NCBI RefSeq assembly: GCF_001638985.1
Contig: NW_017265137.1
Span: forward strand, 647,054-711,053
Direction of reading: 5' to 3'
From: Phycomyces blakesleeanus NRRL 1555(-)
Lineage: Eukaryota > Mucoromycota > Mucoromycetes > Mucorales > Phycomycetaceae
Length of the DNA stretch: 64,000 nucleotides
The position numbers were made by a program, and so were the translations under genes. The notes under the pieces are model-generated. The model had not been told where the DNA came from, searched no databases, and saw only the letters and a list, made by a program, of their open reading frames with translations. Below are positions 40,301 to 51,331 of this stretch, piece by piece; position 1 is the first letter of the stretch; each line of letters begins with the position of its first letter.

Positions 40301-41685
40301 ACTCCATGTCCCGTTTCCAAAACGCACTTTACCTGGGCGATATCGAAGAGCGTGTTCGCCTCCTCCAAGATGTTGGGCAGTTGCCTCTTGCCTACTTGAC
40401 CGCCAAGACCCACGGTCTTACTGAGCAGGCAAACGCTATTCTCGCAGCCGCAGGAAAGACCGAGGATGAAATCGAGCTGCCTAGCATGTCTGCTGATTTG
40501 CCTACTCCAATCAAACCAGTTGTTAAGCTTGAGGATCCCAACTGGCCTTTGTTGACTGTCTCAAAGAGCTTCTTTGAGGGTGCCTTTACTTCCGAACGCA
40601 ACACATCTAATCCTATTGCTGCCCCCACATTCTCGTATGATGCTCAGATTGATAATATTGAAGAAGCCGGTGGTGATTGGGGAGCTGATGATGATGATGT
40701 GATCTCCGGAACTAAGGCCAAGGCCTCTTATGATGATGACGATCTTCTTGGAAACCATGATAATGGAGATGAGGCTGGTGGATGGGATGTTGATGATGAC
40801 ATCAAGGTAGACATTGATGCAGAGATTGGCCAGGCTGCTGCACAGGCCACCGCTGAATTTGTTGCACCTACTGCTGGCACAAGTGAAAGTGCTATTTGGG
40901 TGCAAAACTCTCCTCTTGCTGTTGATCACATTGCCGCCGGATCCTTTGAGACTGCTATGCAGGTAAATATTGAGGATTTCATCCATTGTTTTGAACCAAA
41001 GCTAACAAAAAAAGCTGTATTGGATTATGTGATTATGCGATTGTTGTTTTGTAAATGGCATATATATATATATTAGATCTTGAACCGCCAAGTGGGAATT
41101 GTTCAGTTTGAACCTTTGAAGCCCTACTTCCTTTCCATATTCCAGGCATCCCGTGTATATGTCGCCTCAACTGCTTCTAACCCAACTCTCACATTCTCCC
41201 TCCGTCGCAATCCCGAGGAATCAACTCAAAGAAACAGCCTTCCCGCAGTTGTCTACAACTTCCAAAACATTGTGTCTACCCAACTTCAACTGGGTTACAG
41301 ACTCTTTACCTCTGGTAGATTGGCTGCATCAGCTACTCAGTTCAAGACCCTGTTGCATTCTATTTTATTCACAGTTGTTTCTAACAAGACCGAATCAGAG
41401 GAAGTTACTCAACTCATCAACATCTGTCGTGAATATCTTACCGGTCTTGCTATAGAGCAGCAGCGTCGCGCCACTACTGGCACAGAGCCCGAAAGTGTCA
41501 AGCACGCTCTAGAACTCGCTGCCTACTTTACCCACTGCCAGCTTCAAGCCTCCCATCTCCAACTCGCTCTTCGCCAGGCTACCAAGCAAGCATTTAAGCT
41601 TAAGAACTTTAGCACTGCTTCTCAATTTGCCCGTCGCCTGCTTGAGTTGGCTCCCCCCAGATCAGTCGCTGATGAGGTAAAGCTC

Positions 41686-41723
<38 letters not shown>

Positions 41724-42009
41724 AAAAAGAAATATTCATCATTTCTTTTCTTTCTGTTATAAATAGGCTCGTCAGATCCAGGCTGTCTGTGAGCGTTCTT
41801 TGAGAGATGAAATTGAGCTCAACTATGATCAGTACAACCCATTTGTGGTCTGTAGCATTACTTTTGAACCCATCTACAAGGGCTCTCCAAAGGCGAGCTG
41901 TTCATTCTGCCAAGCTTCTTATAAGCCTGAATTAGAAGGCAAGCTGTGTACAGTGTGTGAAGTAGCACAGATCGGCGCAAGTGCAACTGGTCTGCGTGTA
42001 CTGGCATAA
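37365..42009 (+). CDS. COP1: Coatomer subunit alpha (COPI coat)
   Basis: Scaffold of the COPI vesicle coat for retrograde Golgi-to-ER transport. Ten modelled exons: 37365-37382, 37469-37610, 37655-37996, 38170-38388, 38534-38752, 38836-39059, 39146-39669, 39786-40962, 41077-41676, 41767-42009, giving 1,235 aa, close to the usual ~1,200. The first exon has six codons. The WD40 part shows repeated blades: [52 protein letters not shown] and [13 protein letters not shown]. The WD-associated region follows ([20 protein letters not shown]), then an acidic segment (~residues 830-900) and the C-terminal domain ending with two CxxC-like pairs (CSFC, CTVC). The helical linker and C-terminal domain are the epsilon-COP-binding side. 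The name COP1 follows yeast usage. Confidence 0.97.
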
Positions 42010-42150
42010 AAGATATGAAGTAAAAAAAAAAGAAAAAAGAAAAAGAAGAAGTGATTGTAATCCATTAAAGATAATAATAATAAAAAGAAACGTCAGCTTT
42101 TTGTAAAAGTGAATGGTCTAATTATATGTACAAGTTATCTAAATAATCTA

Positions 42151-43374
42151 CTAATTCGCTAGTCCATACGGACAAAAGGGGGCAGCATAAGCGCTGTCAA
42201 TATAAGGGAACACAGGAACCTCCATTGTAGTCTGGAAGCTAATACGGACATAAGGCTCCATAAATAAAGGACCTGTCACGGCAATCCAACTGACTGTAAG
42301 TAAACGGCCGACCCAAAGTGGCAATTGCTTAGGGCCCAAGGGAAAGTCGGGGGACGAGACAATCGATGCGATGGCTTGTAAAACAAAAAAGATAGTCTGA
42401 TAACCTTTCACGCCGACTTGGTTGAATTGGCTATATCCTCTAATGGTCAACAGAACGTAGTCATGCATCAAACCAGACACAACAAAAGCACCCATCACAG
42501 CAGCTATATGTCCTGCTTTTGTTTGTTTGCCAAACAGGCGCTTAATTGGAAAATAGCCGATTCTTAGGAATCCAGGGCGAAACTTCTGGTGCCAGCGTTT
42601 TGACCACAGCTCATAGGCAGATCTTGAAAGCCATGGCTTGTTAAAGATGGGTGGTTGGTCTACTAGCCAGATATAGGCTGTATAGTAAGGCTGAACCAAC
42701 TCTGTCTTGTTCTTGACCGGCAGGAACGAATATGCCAACAGTTGGGCTGACCGAAATATACGATAAAGGGGCAAAAGAATTGCTACATGCAAGTGAACAG
42801 TAAACCCCATTACCATATGGTAGTACAGGCTTCTTAACGGGAGCTTTCCTCGTAATGTGATAAAGTCGAGCAGAACGTAACCATAGCTTTTTGACGAGAA
42901 GGTCTCTGGCGGCACAGCACAGACTCGTAAGAACGTATCAAATGGCACCATTACTGGCATCAGCATAAATAGAGATAAGTTGGCCATAAGGAGCCAACAT
43001 AGTGCATCCGAACGTACTTTCTGGATAGGAACCGTTACGATCTTTTCTGGTTTCTCGCTCGGCTCAGGAGTGATAACGTCCCAAAGAGGTGGAATTCTGC
43101 CACCCACAGGAAGACGATTAAGATCGATAGTATAAAACACCATTCGAGCAGATAAGCAAGACGCAATGAGGCCAACTGCCGACATGCCTAGTTTGTCGCC
43201 ATTTCCGTCATGCAACAGTGGAATTGTAAAATGAGCCGTGGCAAGTGTCATTAGGATGAGATTATGTATGGTTGATGTTGGTGCAAGTTTAATAGTGTCA
43301 TTTTTTGTAAACAGGTAGAATGTCAAGAGAGGAAAGGCACAAGTCCCATAAAGCCAAAGTTCTTGGTTGAACAT
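42151..43374 (-). CDS. Wax-synthase-type MBOAT acyltransferase
   Basis: Membrane-bound O-acyltransferase-like protein, a single uninterrupted 407-aa frame. At least seven or eight hydrophobic segments cover the chain, for example residues 8-22, 38-54, 125-143, 185-205 and 290-312. The family core is present: YELWSKRWHQKFR (about 255-266, with the WHQ block) and VVSGLMHDYVLL (299-310) with the catalytic-type His304 and following Asp. This arrangement is that of the wax synthase domain seen in plant wax ester synthases and in many fungal proteins. The likely reaction is transfer of an acyl group from acyl-CoA to an alcohol or sterol-like acceptor in the ER membrane; the real substrate cannot be read from the sequence. 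It is convergent with the coatomer gene, with a 141-bp gap. Confidence 0.85.
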   Translation of the reverse strand: MFNQELWLYGTCAFPLLTFYLFTKNDTIKLAPTSTIHNLILMTLATAHFTIPLLHDGNGDKLGMSAVGLIASCLSARMVFYTIDLNRLPVGGRIPPLWDVITPEPSEKPEKIVTVPIQKVRSDALCWLLMANLSLFMLMPVMVPFDTFLRVCAVPPETFSSKSYGYVLLDFITLRGKLPLRSLYYHMVMGFTVHLHVAILLPLYRIFRSAQLLAYSFLPVKNKTELVQPYYTAYIWLVDQPPIFNKPWLSRSAYELWSKRWHQKFRPGFLRIGYFPIKRLFGKQTKAGHIAAVMGAFVVSGLMHDYVLLTIRGYSQFNQVGVKGYQTIFFVLQAIASIVSSPDFPLGPKQLPLWVGRLLTVSWIAVTGPLFMEPYVRISFQTTMEVPVFPYIDSAYAAPFCPYGLAN

Positions 43375-44264
43375 TTATTTTATTTTTCTTTAAAGAAAAA
43401 AAAAACAAGAGCCAAATGTTCAAAGTGTCTTGGTAACCGAACCCTATATGCCAAGTGTATCTGCAATTGAAATTGTAAAGAACAGGGGGCGCAGACGTAA
43501 TGTAGAGGGAGGGGGAAGGTATGACAAGTATTTATGCTAATATTATTTCTTTTTTTTTTTACTGTATGCTCAGCATTCGTTTATGAATAGATTAAGAGGT
43601 CTCTTGATGGTCATATGTATATAGTAGAGTTTTGAGCATATACAATGCCCGAGAGAATGCTTTTGGTCAGAATGATGAATGCATAATAATATTAAAAACA
43701 AATGTGTACCTGAGGTTGTATGCCACTAAATTAGAAAGACTGTTTCAAAATTGCTTCTATTCTCTTAAACATCGCTTAATGGTTCTCATAAGAAAAATCA
43801 TTCCCCCCCTTAAAAATCAAACTTTCTGCTACTGTCTTTTTATCTTATCTTTTTTTTTGGGTTCATAATAGATGCAGACTGCTTTTTTTAATATGAAGAT
43901 TCTTACAAAAACAAAAGATGGTTTCAAGACACTTTCTTGTCTTTAAAGTAGATACTATTAAGATAAGATATAACTTATAGTATAATGTCTTTTATGGAAT
44001 ATTGAGATATCATTTTAGAATAACCTTTTTAGTATTTTTTTTATGTAGTAATTGATGATATTTTTTTTTTAAAAAACCAAAATAAAAGAGGTGTGATTGT
44101 TATAATTTTCTGCTAAAAACTTAATCACTGTATGTCACACATGCTATTTATGCATTTGAATATTGCAAAGATACGATATCGATAAAAGAAAGAAAAAAGA
44201 ATTTTTTTTGTGAGATGGCCCTTGAACAAGTATAAAGGCCATTTATCTAAGACAAAGTGAAATA
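43375..44264. other. Intergenic region upstream of the MBOAT gene
   Basis: About 890 bp between two minus-strand genes. AT-rich with poly-T and poly-A tracts; the part near 43375-43520 should contain the acyltransferase promoter. No gene or repeat of note. Confidence 0.55.
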
Positions 44265-45575
44265 TTAAGCGTGTTCAGTATCCCATGATTCAAACAAACG
44301 CTCCCATTGATCCCCAGGTACAAGTGATCCAAACAGCTGGGTCATATTATCTCCAAGCTTTTGTTAAAAAAGAAATTTAAAAGAAATATGGTTAAACATT
44401 GGGTTGTATATATATATATACATGCTTTTCATAAATGTATTTTAATATACATATTTCTTACCTTGTCAAGCTCACGAATAATATCTTCCATCATGGTAAC
44501 GTATGCATAATAAAACATATACACATTGTCCTTTTCAAGTGTTTGCTCTGAACGCACTACTGGCATCTCCCGCAACCTAACCAAGAGAGACTGCCATGCC
44601 TTGCGAGCAGGTGGGAAATATGGTGGCATTGGTGTCTTGAGCCTCAATGCAGAAGCCAATAGGTAGAAATACAACAAAACATTCCCAACCATCTCACGTC
44701 TTTCTTGATTTGCAGGCATGATAAAGTTTCTCTGGACCTCTTCATACCAAGCATCTTTGAGAACAACCGTGCGCATCGAAAGAAACTTGTCAACAATGTT
44801 TTGACAGGACCCCAAGATCGTTCTATATGTATCAGCGGGAAATGGACCCTTGAGGCGTGGTTCATTGGGAGTCTGAGCCAACAGTTCCTGAAGATCCAAA
44901 AGTGCCCTTTGTAAACCTAGCTCTAGATCCATAAAGCTCTGGGTAGCCAGTCGTCGCTGGGCCTCTGCAGTCAGCCACTGTGCATCAGAGGCCTGTCTGC
45001 CTAGTTGCTGTACATGCTGGAGAGTAGCGTCAGCAATCTCTTGGCGATGTTGAATATCGTTTGATGTTTCAGAATAAAGTGAGACTAATTTCTGGTAGAG
45101 CCAAGCAAGTCGCAGCAAAAAGTCCGAAAGTCCTTTTCGGAGTTCAACGCGTGCTTCATAGGGCCAAATGTAAGCTGTGGTAATCAAACCAAAGGCCACA
45201 CCGGCCAAAATTGCTAGGCAACGCTGAAGTGCCAATCTCCAGACTTCAATTGTGTTTTCGTTTCTGTCGTTGAATTTGTTTAACATCACAAGATTATAAG
45301 CCAGAAGAGTGAATTGGCCAAACTTTCCGTGCTTGTGATTCAAGATCAACCAAAAGTTGGGGACAGAGAATAGCCAAGTAACGATAGGCAAAATAACATG
45401 GTTACCAGGGAATAGTATATAGAGAACCATGGCCGAAAAACATCCAAGGATTGTAGAGAAAATACGGTATACAGCCACCAAGTTGGTTCCTCCCACAGTA
45501 GGGGTCATAACAACCATAAGCTATATAAAAAAATGCATATATAATAAAGTATGAGAGTTCACCAATAAGAAATAA

Positions 45576-45610
<35 letters not shown>

Positions 45611-48499
45611 ATATTGTATATGTTCTTACTGTGATAAGGGCCCATTCCATACGCCATTCACGGAACCAGGGGCCAGTTGAGCTCAAGAAGGCAGGAGTGG
45701 CCAGAAGAGTTGCAGCAATAGCGGCCTTGGTAGCATATCGAACCTTTTGAAGTTTAAAAAGTGAAAAGGTGACCCAGATCTGAATGAAGAATTTACGCCA
45801 CTTGGTCGTGGGCGTGGGTGTATGCAGTGTGTTTGTAGTGTTACGCTCATTAGGAGTAAATCCAGTCAAAGAAAGGCGTCTTCCTGATCTCGAAGGCTCT
45901 ATAGTTTGTATCTTGCTCTTTAGTATACAGGTATATAAAAAACATAATATAAAAGGTACACGCATACAATACACCCTTGGATTCGTTTTCTTTAAAATAT
46001 AAGGTTTACCTTTAGGCCTACGCCAAAATATCAACCATACCCAGATGCTCTCCTTTGTTGTCTCATCCAATAAGGCTTCCACAGCCTCGGTCAGACAAAT
46101 CAGCTCGCGTGCAAATTCCATCATATTGAACACAAAAAAATAAACCAGAAACACTTCATCTCCAGGCACAAAATCATCCTGAGATGCATCGGATCTCAAT
46201 CTACGCAGGCGATGTGCATGCAAGCGCCGGACGGCTTCCTTTTGGGATACCTCAAACAGTGAAATGGCCTTTACAAGATTATCCTTGAGTGTTTTAAAAT
46301 CTGGACCAGTCTTGTTTCTGTTGTCTACCGAGGCGGCAGGGGCCCCGAATTTGGTCTGGAGATGGAGAATCGTTTGCTTGCATGTGTAAGCCAGAGATTT
46401 CAATGGTTGCCTGATAGTTTGGATAAACTCGATCAAAGAACGGCTTTCATTAGCGGCGGCAGCGGCTTCTTCATCCCCCGAGGCCAAGATAGAACGAGAC
46501 GATGAATGAGGGTCACTTAGGCCGGAGTTGGATCGAAAGACGGATGGAATGTCGTCGTTTCCATTGTGTTCGTCGTCTGCAACATAAGAAGTCGATGTTC
46601 TCTGACGTCTCATTTCGTGTTCGAGCTTTCTGCGTCTATAGCCAGCCCTGATGTTCCAAGAGGACTCTGACACCTGGGCTCTCTTGTAAAGATTTCTTCG
46701 GTTAGTGGGTTTGGCACCCATGACTTCAAATTGAAGACCACATGAACTGCGTAGTCCACCAACATGCTGAGCTAACCGTTGCATACTCTTTATGACCTTG
46801 TCATATTCATCACCTCTTCCGCGCATCTCACTGTTCCACAAGGATTCCAATTTGGCTTCTTTGAGTGATTTTTGGAGAGCTGTAAAGCTTGTTCGGTGGG
46901 ATTCAATGGCAGTGTGTAAAGTCCGATTAGCGGTAAATTCCGGAAGATCGTCATCGAGTAAAAAAGTCTTTGTGAGCAATTTAAGCAGGATGCGGTATGA
47001 CAGTAACGTAGCCTCGAGATCTTTTCTAATAAAAATTTAAAAGAAAAAAAAAGAAAAAGTAAAACAAGGGACATTGGAGAACATTATTTAGCAAAAGTTT
47101 TAGAGGATGTATGTCGCCTAATATTTGAGCTTACTTTAATTTCTTGGCTGCCGACACAGGCCAGAAGACGATACAACAGGTTACAGTGATAAGAGTACCC
47201 GTGGCGACAGCGGAAGTGATTTGTTGGATTCTGGTAGTGTCGAAATCACCTTTGTTGGCTGATCCCTCTCTGACAACCACGATAAATAGGATAATGAAAC
47301 ACAGACTAGATGCTTATGAAGATAAACCGCCCATTGTGTAAATTTTTCTTTTAATTTTATAGAGCTAACTTTGTATTCTTTATGGATGATGTCAATTTGT
47401 TTTTGCTTACCAGTGGCCACCGGAGGCTTGTTCCAATGTGCCTTGAGGAAAGAGACCAGAAAGGTAGGCAGGATAAGCCAAACAAAGAGTGATATAAGAT
47501 GGGCTACGGTAAACATGTCTCGATCGACAAAGAAATCTGTTGTTGCCATTGATCCCAGACAGACGGCTAGTGCGAATAGAGTGTATCCCCAGCCATACAT
47601 TGCGGCTTCTACCATGCCTCCGAGTGTCTTTGCAGGATTAAAGAAAACCGTGGCTGTGGCAACGATATGACTGGAGGTACGGTTGTGGCCAATCAAGGCA
47701 TTGAGGCTGGGCACAAATGTGAATAAAGAAGCCAAGAAATAGGCAAATGAACACTTGAGTACCAATCGCTGTTGAGGTGTAAGGACAAGTTGATTCTTGA
47801 AACGTTTGAAGCCAGTCTTTAATTGACTCCAGTAACGGTTGTCTTGGTTTGAATTGGACTGTTTACGATCATGTTTGCTACGACGTCTGCGTCCGGCCGG
47901 GAAGAAAGGTACATCTGAATCACTATCTGATGAAGACGAAGAGGATGAAGACGAGGAGTTGCCTGTTCGATCCACACCCGAATAGCTGTTTCTGGCATGT
48001 CCCATCAGTGGTGTGGTGTCTGGTAGGTCTTGACTGCATTTTAGAAGATCCCAAAAAAAAACAACAGCAACAGAACCATTAATATCAATAATAATAATAA
48101 GAGAAAGTTTCGGCTACTTTACTTGCTTTCTGATTTGATTTTATTTATTTTAAAAAAAATGTTATCCAGATATGTTTTGGGTGTATTAAAAACAAAAAAC
48201 CAAAAAAAAAGAGCTTGCCTTTCCCAGTCTTGTTCGTAGGTGTCTGAGTACATCGCTTCTGGTAGGGTGGATAAAGAGACTGTGCGTTTTTGTAAGGTAC
48301 CGTCGTCCAGTACTACTTCTGTTTCATCTGTCAGGGAGGGTGCACGGAGTTTCGGACGAAGTTTGCTAAATTTGTGGAAATGATCTTCACCAATCTCCAT
48401 TGGCGAACTTGAGAGGAGAGAGGAATTACCCTCGATTGGTGGAGAAAGTGCTGCATTACGTGGTAATCGTCTCGGGGCAGACGAGCTCTCCATATGCAA
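44265..48499 (-). CDS. ArAE/DUF2421-type integral membrane protein (putative aromatic-acid or anion exporter)
   Basis: Seven modelled exons: 48499-48219, 48033-47411, 47312-47135, 47025-46010, 45898-45630, 45520-44462, 44357-44265, giving 1,172 aa (1,170 if the second ATG at 48493 is used). Phases agree throughout. The ~150-residue N-terminus is soluble, with Ser/Asp runs and RRRRSKHDRK. The first membrane half begins around PQQRLVLKCSFAYFLASLF and continues through TATVFFNPAKTLGGM. A long soluble middle (exon 4) follows, then a second half with the FUSC-like core AAIAATLLATPAFL, MEWALITLMVVMTPTVGG and FGLITTAYIWPYEAR, and a C-terminal DUF2421-like helical domain. Fungal relatives are annotated as ArAE/Bre4-like; transport direction and substrate are inferred from the family. 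The first intron keeps frame only with a GC donor (AAAG|GCAAGC). Confidence 0.85.
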
Positions 48500-49405
48500 A
48501 AAAAAAAGACAAGAAGTAAGAGTGATAAAAAAAAAGAAAAAAAAAAGAGAGAGATAATGGATGTGACATCATATATGGAGATTTTAAATCCTTAAAATAT
48601 ATATAAAAAAAAGACAATATTCAGCCGAGTAATTCGAATTGCCTTTTTTGACAAGTCGATCTGTCCTTTCTGTTTTCCTGTGTATATATATGTGTGTGTG
48701 CATATACTGGGTCCATCTTTGGGCGGTATACGTTTTGTATAAAGCGTACAGAAATTATTGATGTTACCGCCATACAATAGAGTGTACAAAGAATGTTTTG
48801 GGCACAATGAAACATACGGAAGAAGATCTATTGTTATCGTAAATATGGCTCCAATGTCAAACAAATTCATAATATATATATATATATATATTTATTAGTG
48901 CTCTTTACTCAAATGTCCAGGTTCAGGCTCAGGTTCAGGTTCATTTTCGTTTATGCTAATATCATTGCACTTAATGTTTTTTTGTTCTTCTTGATTTTCA
49001 TATGGTAATCTCTTTATGTACTTTGTGTATATAAATACAAGAACATGTTACTTTTTTTTTTCAAAAACAAGACAAGATATAGTAATGCGTAAATTACCTT
49101 GTCATTTGGTTAAGCATAATGGCCTGAATAGGAGACTTGATGGTCTTTTATGTATATATTTTATTTCACTTTTTACCATTTCAGGTCAGTCTAGGGAGGA
49201 CGATGAATTTCTTTTTTTAATTTTTTTTTTTTAATTTTTTTTTTGGGCTGTCGATTCAAAGTGTGTACAGGTACAGGCACACACATAGAAAGAGACTACA
49301 AGATACAGACACAAACTTGCCGTTATTACTATTACCATTACCGTTACCGTTATCTCTCTTTTATTTTTATTTTTACTATTATTAATATTTTCATATATTC
49401 ATTGA
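48500..49405. other. Divergent intergenic region (ArAE gene / Vma22 gene)
   Basis: About 900 bp between outward-facing starts. Holds poly-A runs (48505-48550), a (TA)n tract at 48872-48890, a GTTCAGGCTCAG-type hexamer repeat at 48920-48945 and poly-T runs near 49210-49245. No gene seen; it probably contains both promoters. Confidence 0.5.
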
Positions 49406-50348
49406 ATGGCAATGACAGAACAACTCGAGAAAGTATGCCTTCAACTTGATGATCTGGCATTACAATATCTTTCCAAACTGGAGGAGTATGGTCGAGAGTG
49501 GGAGACCTGCAGCAGTGACTTCCAACAGGTACAGTTTGATCATCTACATTTAGTGGATAATCTCAAAGCTAATCAAACCACGTTTACTCAAGGGATACTT
49601 GGATCTTGCTCAAGCCAAATACACAATGGGATTCACAACCATCTCACAGTCTTCTTATGACGAACGAATGAAGGCCTTACTACGAATGCATGTCCCTTTA
49701 TTTTTAGTTATACAAGTACAATCTCTAATATATTTGTATCTATATATTCTTTTCTTTAGTCAGATTGAAAACAACACCTTTAGTATATCGAAACCTCCAG
49801 AACACCCGGTAGAATCCGAGACTAATTTGAGACGCAGAACAGCACCAACCACAAGTACCAGTACCAGTGCAAGTACAAGTACTAGCTCGAGCGCCAGTTC
49901 CAGTTCCAGCTCCAATATCAATATCAATAATACCAATACTAACAATTCTTTCTCGACAAAAAAGAAGGACTCTGAATGGATCGAAATCGAGAGAGAACTT
50001 GAATTACCAGAAGAATATGAAATGAATGAAAAGAAACCAGAAAAGCCAAAGAAGCCAAACAACGATCCTTTGCGATGGTTTGGATATCTTGTATCGCCTT
50101 CTCTTAGAACTAGTCAGAAGCATTTTAAAACAGGTAAATTACGATAAAAAAAGAAAGAAAGATTGAATAATTTTGAATATGAAATAACAATAACTTCTTT
50201 TGCGTGTGGTTTGTTTTACTTTGACTTTGTAGCTACAATGCGAATAATTGAACAAGCTAATCGGATGAAGGAACTTAAATGCTTGGAAGAAGAATATAAC
50301 GCATTGCAAAAGAAGAAGATATTGCTTTTGGATCAATCAATACCTTGA
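49406..50348 (+). CDS. VMA22: V-ATPase assembly factor Vma22/CCDC115-like
   Basis: ER-associated chaperone that helps assemble the V0 sector of the vacuolar proton pump. Modelled exons: 49406-49528, 49593-~49715, 49764-50133, 50233-50348, giving about 243 aa. The N-terminal helix (LEKVCLQLDDLALQYLSKLE) is typical of the family, followed by GYLDLAQAKYTMG. A low-complexity Ser/Thr/Asn linker fills the middle. The diagnostic C-terminal block is DPLRWFGYLVSPSLRTSQ followed by a coiled coil (RIIEQANRMKELKCLEEEYN), as in CCDC115. The end of exon 2 is uncertain: donors at 49692 and 49716 both keep frame and neither is a strong consensus. It converges on the Stf2-like gene, with a 259-bp gap. Confidence 0.85.
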
Positions 50349-50607
50349 ATCATATTGATATTTTTGAACTTGAGAAAAAAAATATTGTTTTATTTATTGA
50401 CTTTTTTTGTTTTATTTTGTTTTGTTTTGTTTTAATAATTTGTAAAGAAGAGAGAATGATAAGTGGAAGAAGAAGAAGAAGAAGAAGAGGCTATTCATAG
50501 TTTTCATAAGCAAGATAAGCTCCAGAAATTAGGTCCATCTAGGACTATTTGGGTGGAAATTAACCATTAATTAATGAGCTGACGATCAACGGAGCATTCG
50601 GCAATAT

Positions 50608-51096
50608 TCATACCTCTTGTTCCGGATGACGCATTGAATAAAATGTTTCTTCGTCAACAAGCTTAATAGTAATAAATGATTTCATATTAGATTCATTTGA
50701 TCTCAAGAGACATCTAAAGAATCATTATTCTTATTACCTGTAGCTTATTGCCTGTGCCTCTTACAGTGGTGTCAAATTGAATATGTTGCCCAGTTCTAAA
50801 ATGAATGAATAAATGTGTATAGATATATAGATATATATATATATATATAGACTTACTCATATGGTTCAATATCCATCACTTCTTCTCCTAGCATGCCCCA
50901 ATTAGCCAATCCGCCTCCAGACTTCTTTAGCAGGTTGCGAACATCCGAAAGACCATTACTAGACAGAGAATGATATTGGGATTAAAGAACGTCCCTTCAG
51001 GCTTTGATAAATACAGCATATGAATATATGTGTATATTACCGAGAAGTGTGATGTTCATGGCGAATGCCGAAGCTTGATTGCTTTGTACGGGTCAT
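50608..51096 (-). CDS. Stf2/Tma10-like small protein
   Basis: Modelled exons: 51096-51041, 50958-50857, 50795-50738, 50661-50608, giving 89 aa with consistent phases. The start MTRTKQSS and the central motif LLKKSGGGLANWGMLGEEV match the pattern of yeast Stf2/Tma10 (MTRTN..., Lys-Lys-x-Gly-x-Gly-x-x-Asn-Trp-Gly-x-x-Gly-Asp/Glu-Glu), which is of similar length (~84 aa). Yeast Stf2 was described as an ATP synthase inhibitor-stabilising factor and is linked to desiccation tolerance; Tma10 is ribosome-associated. Whether either role applies here is unknown. The gene is too split for a single long frame; the central Asn-Trp-Gly motif is the main support. It lies 236 bp downstream of the vacuolar transporter gene on the same strand. 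Confidence 0.65.
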
Positions 51097-51331
51097 GATA
51101 GAAGTAAAAGAGAAAGAATAATGAAGAAAGAAATATTGGGAGCAAGCAAAACTGTCATTTTAACTTGGTGGGAAACCACGGGCGTCATGCGACTTTCTGG
51201 TCCATTCCAATCAAAAATCAGATGATTACTATGCCGTGCAACATTTTTATTTTTTATTTTATTTTATTTTATTTTATTTTATTTTTACAAAGGAAAACAT
51301 GGAGAGATTCATATATATATTTATTTTTATT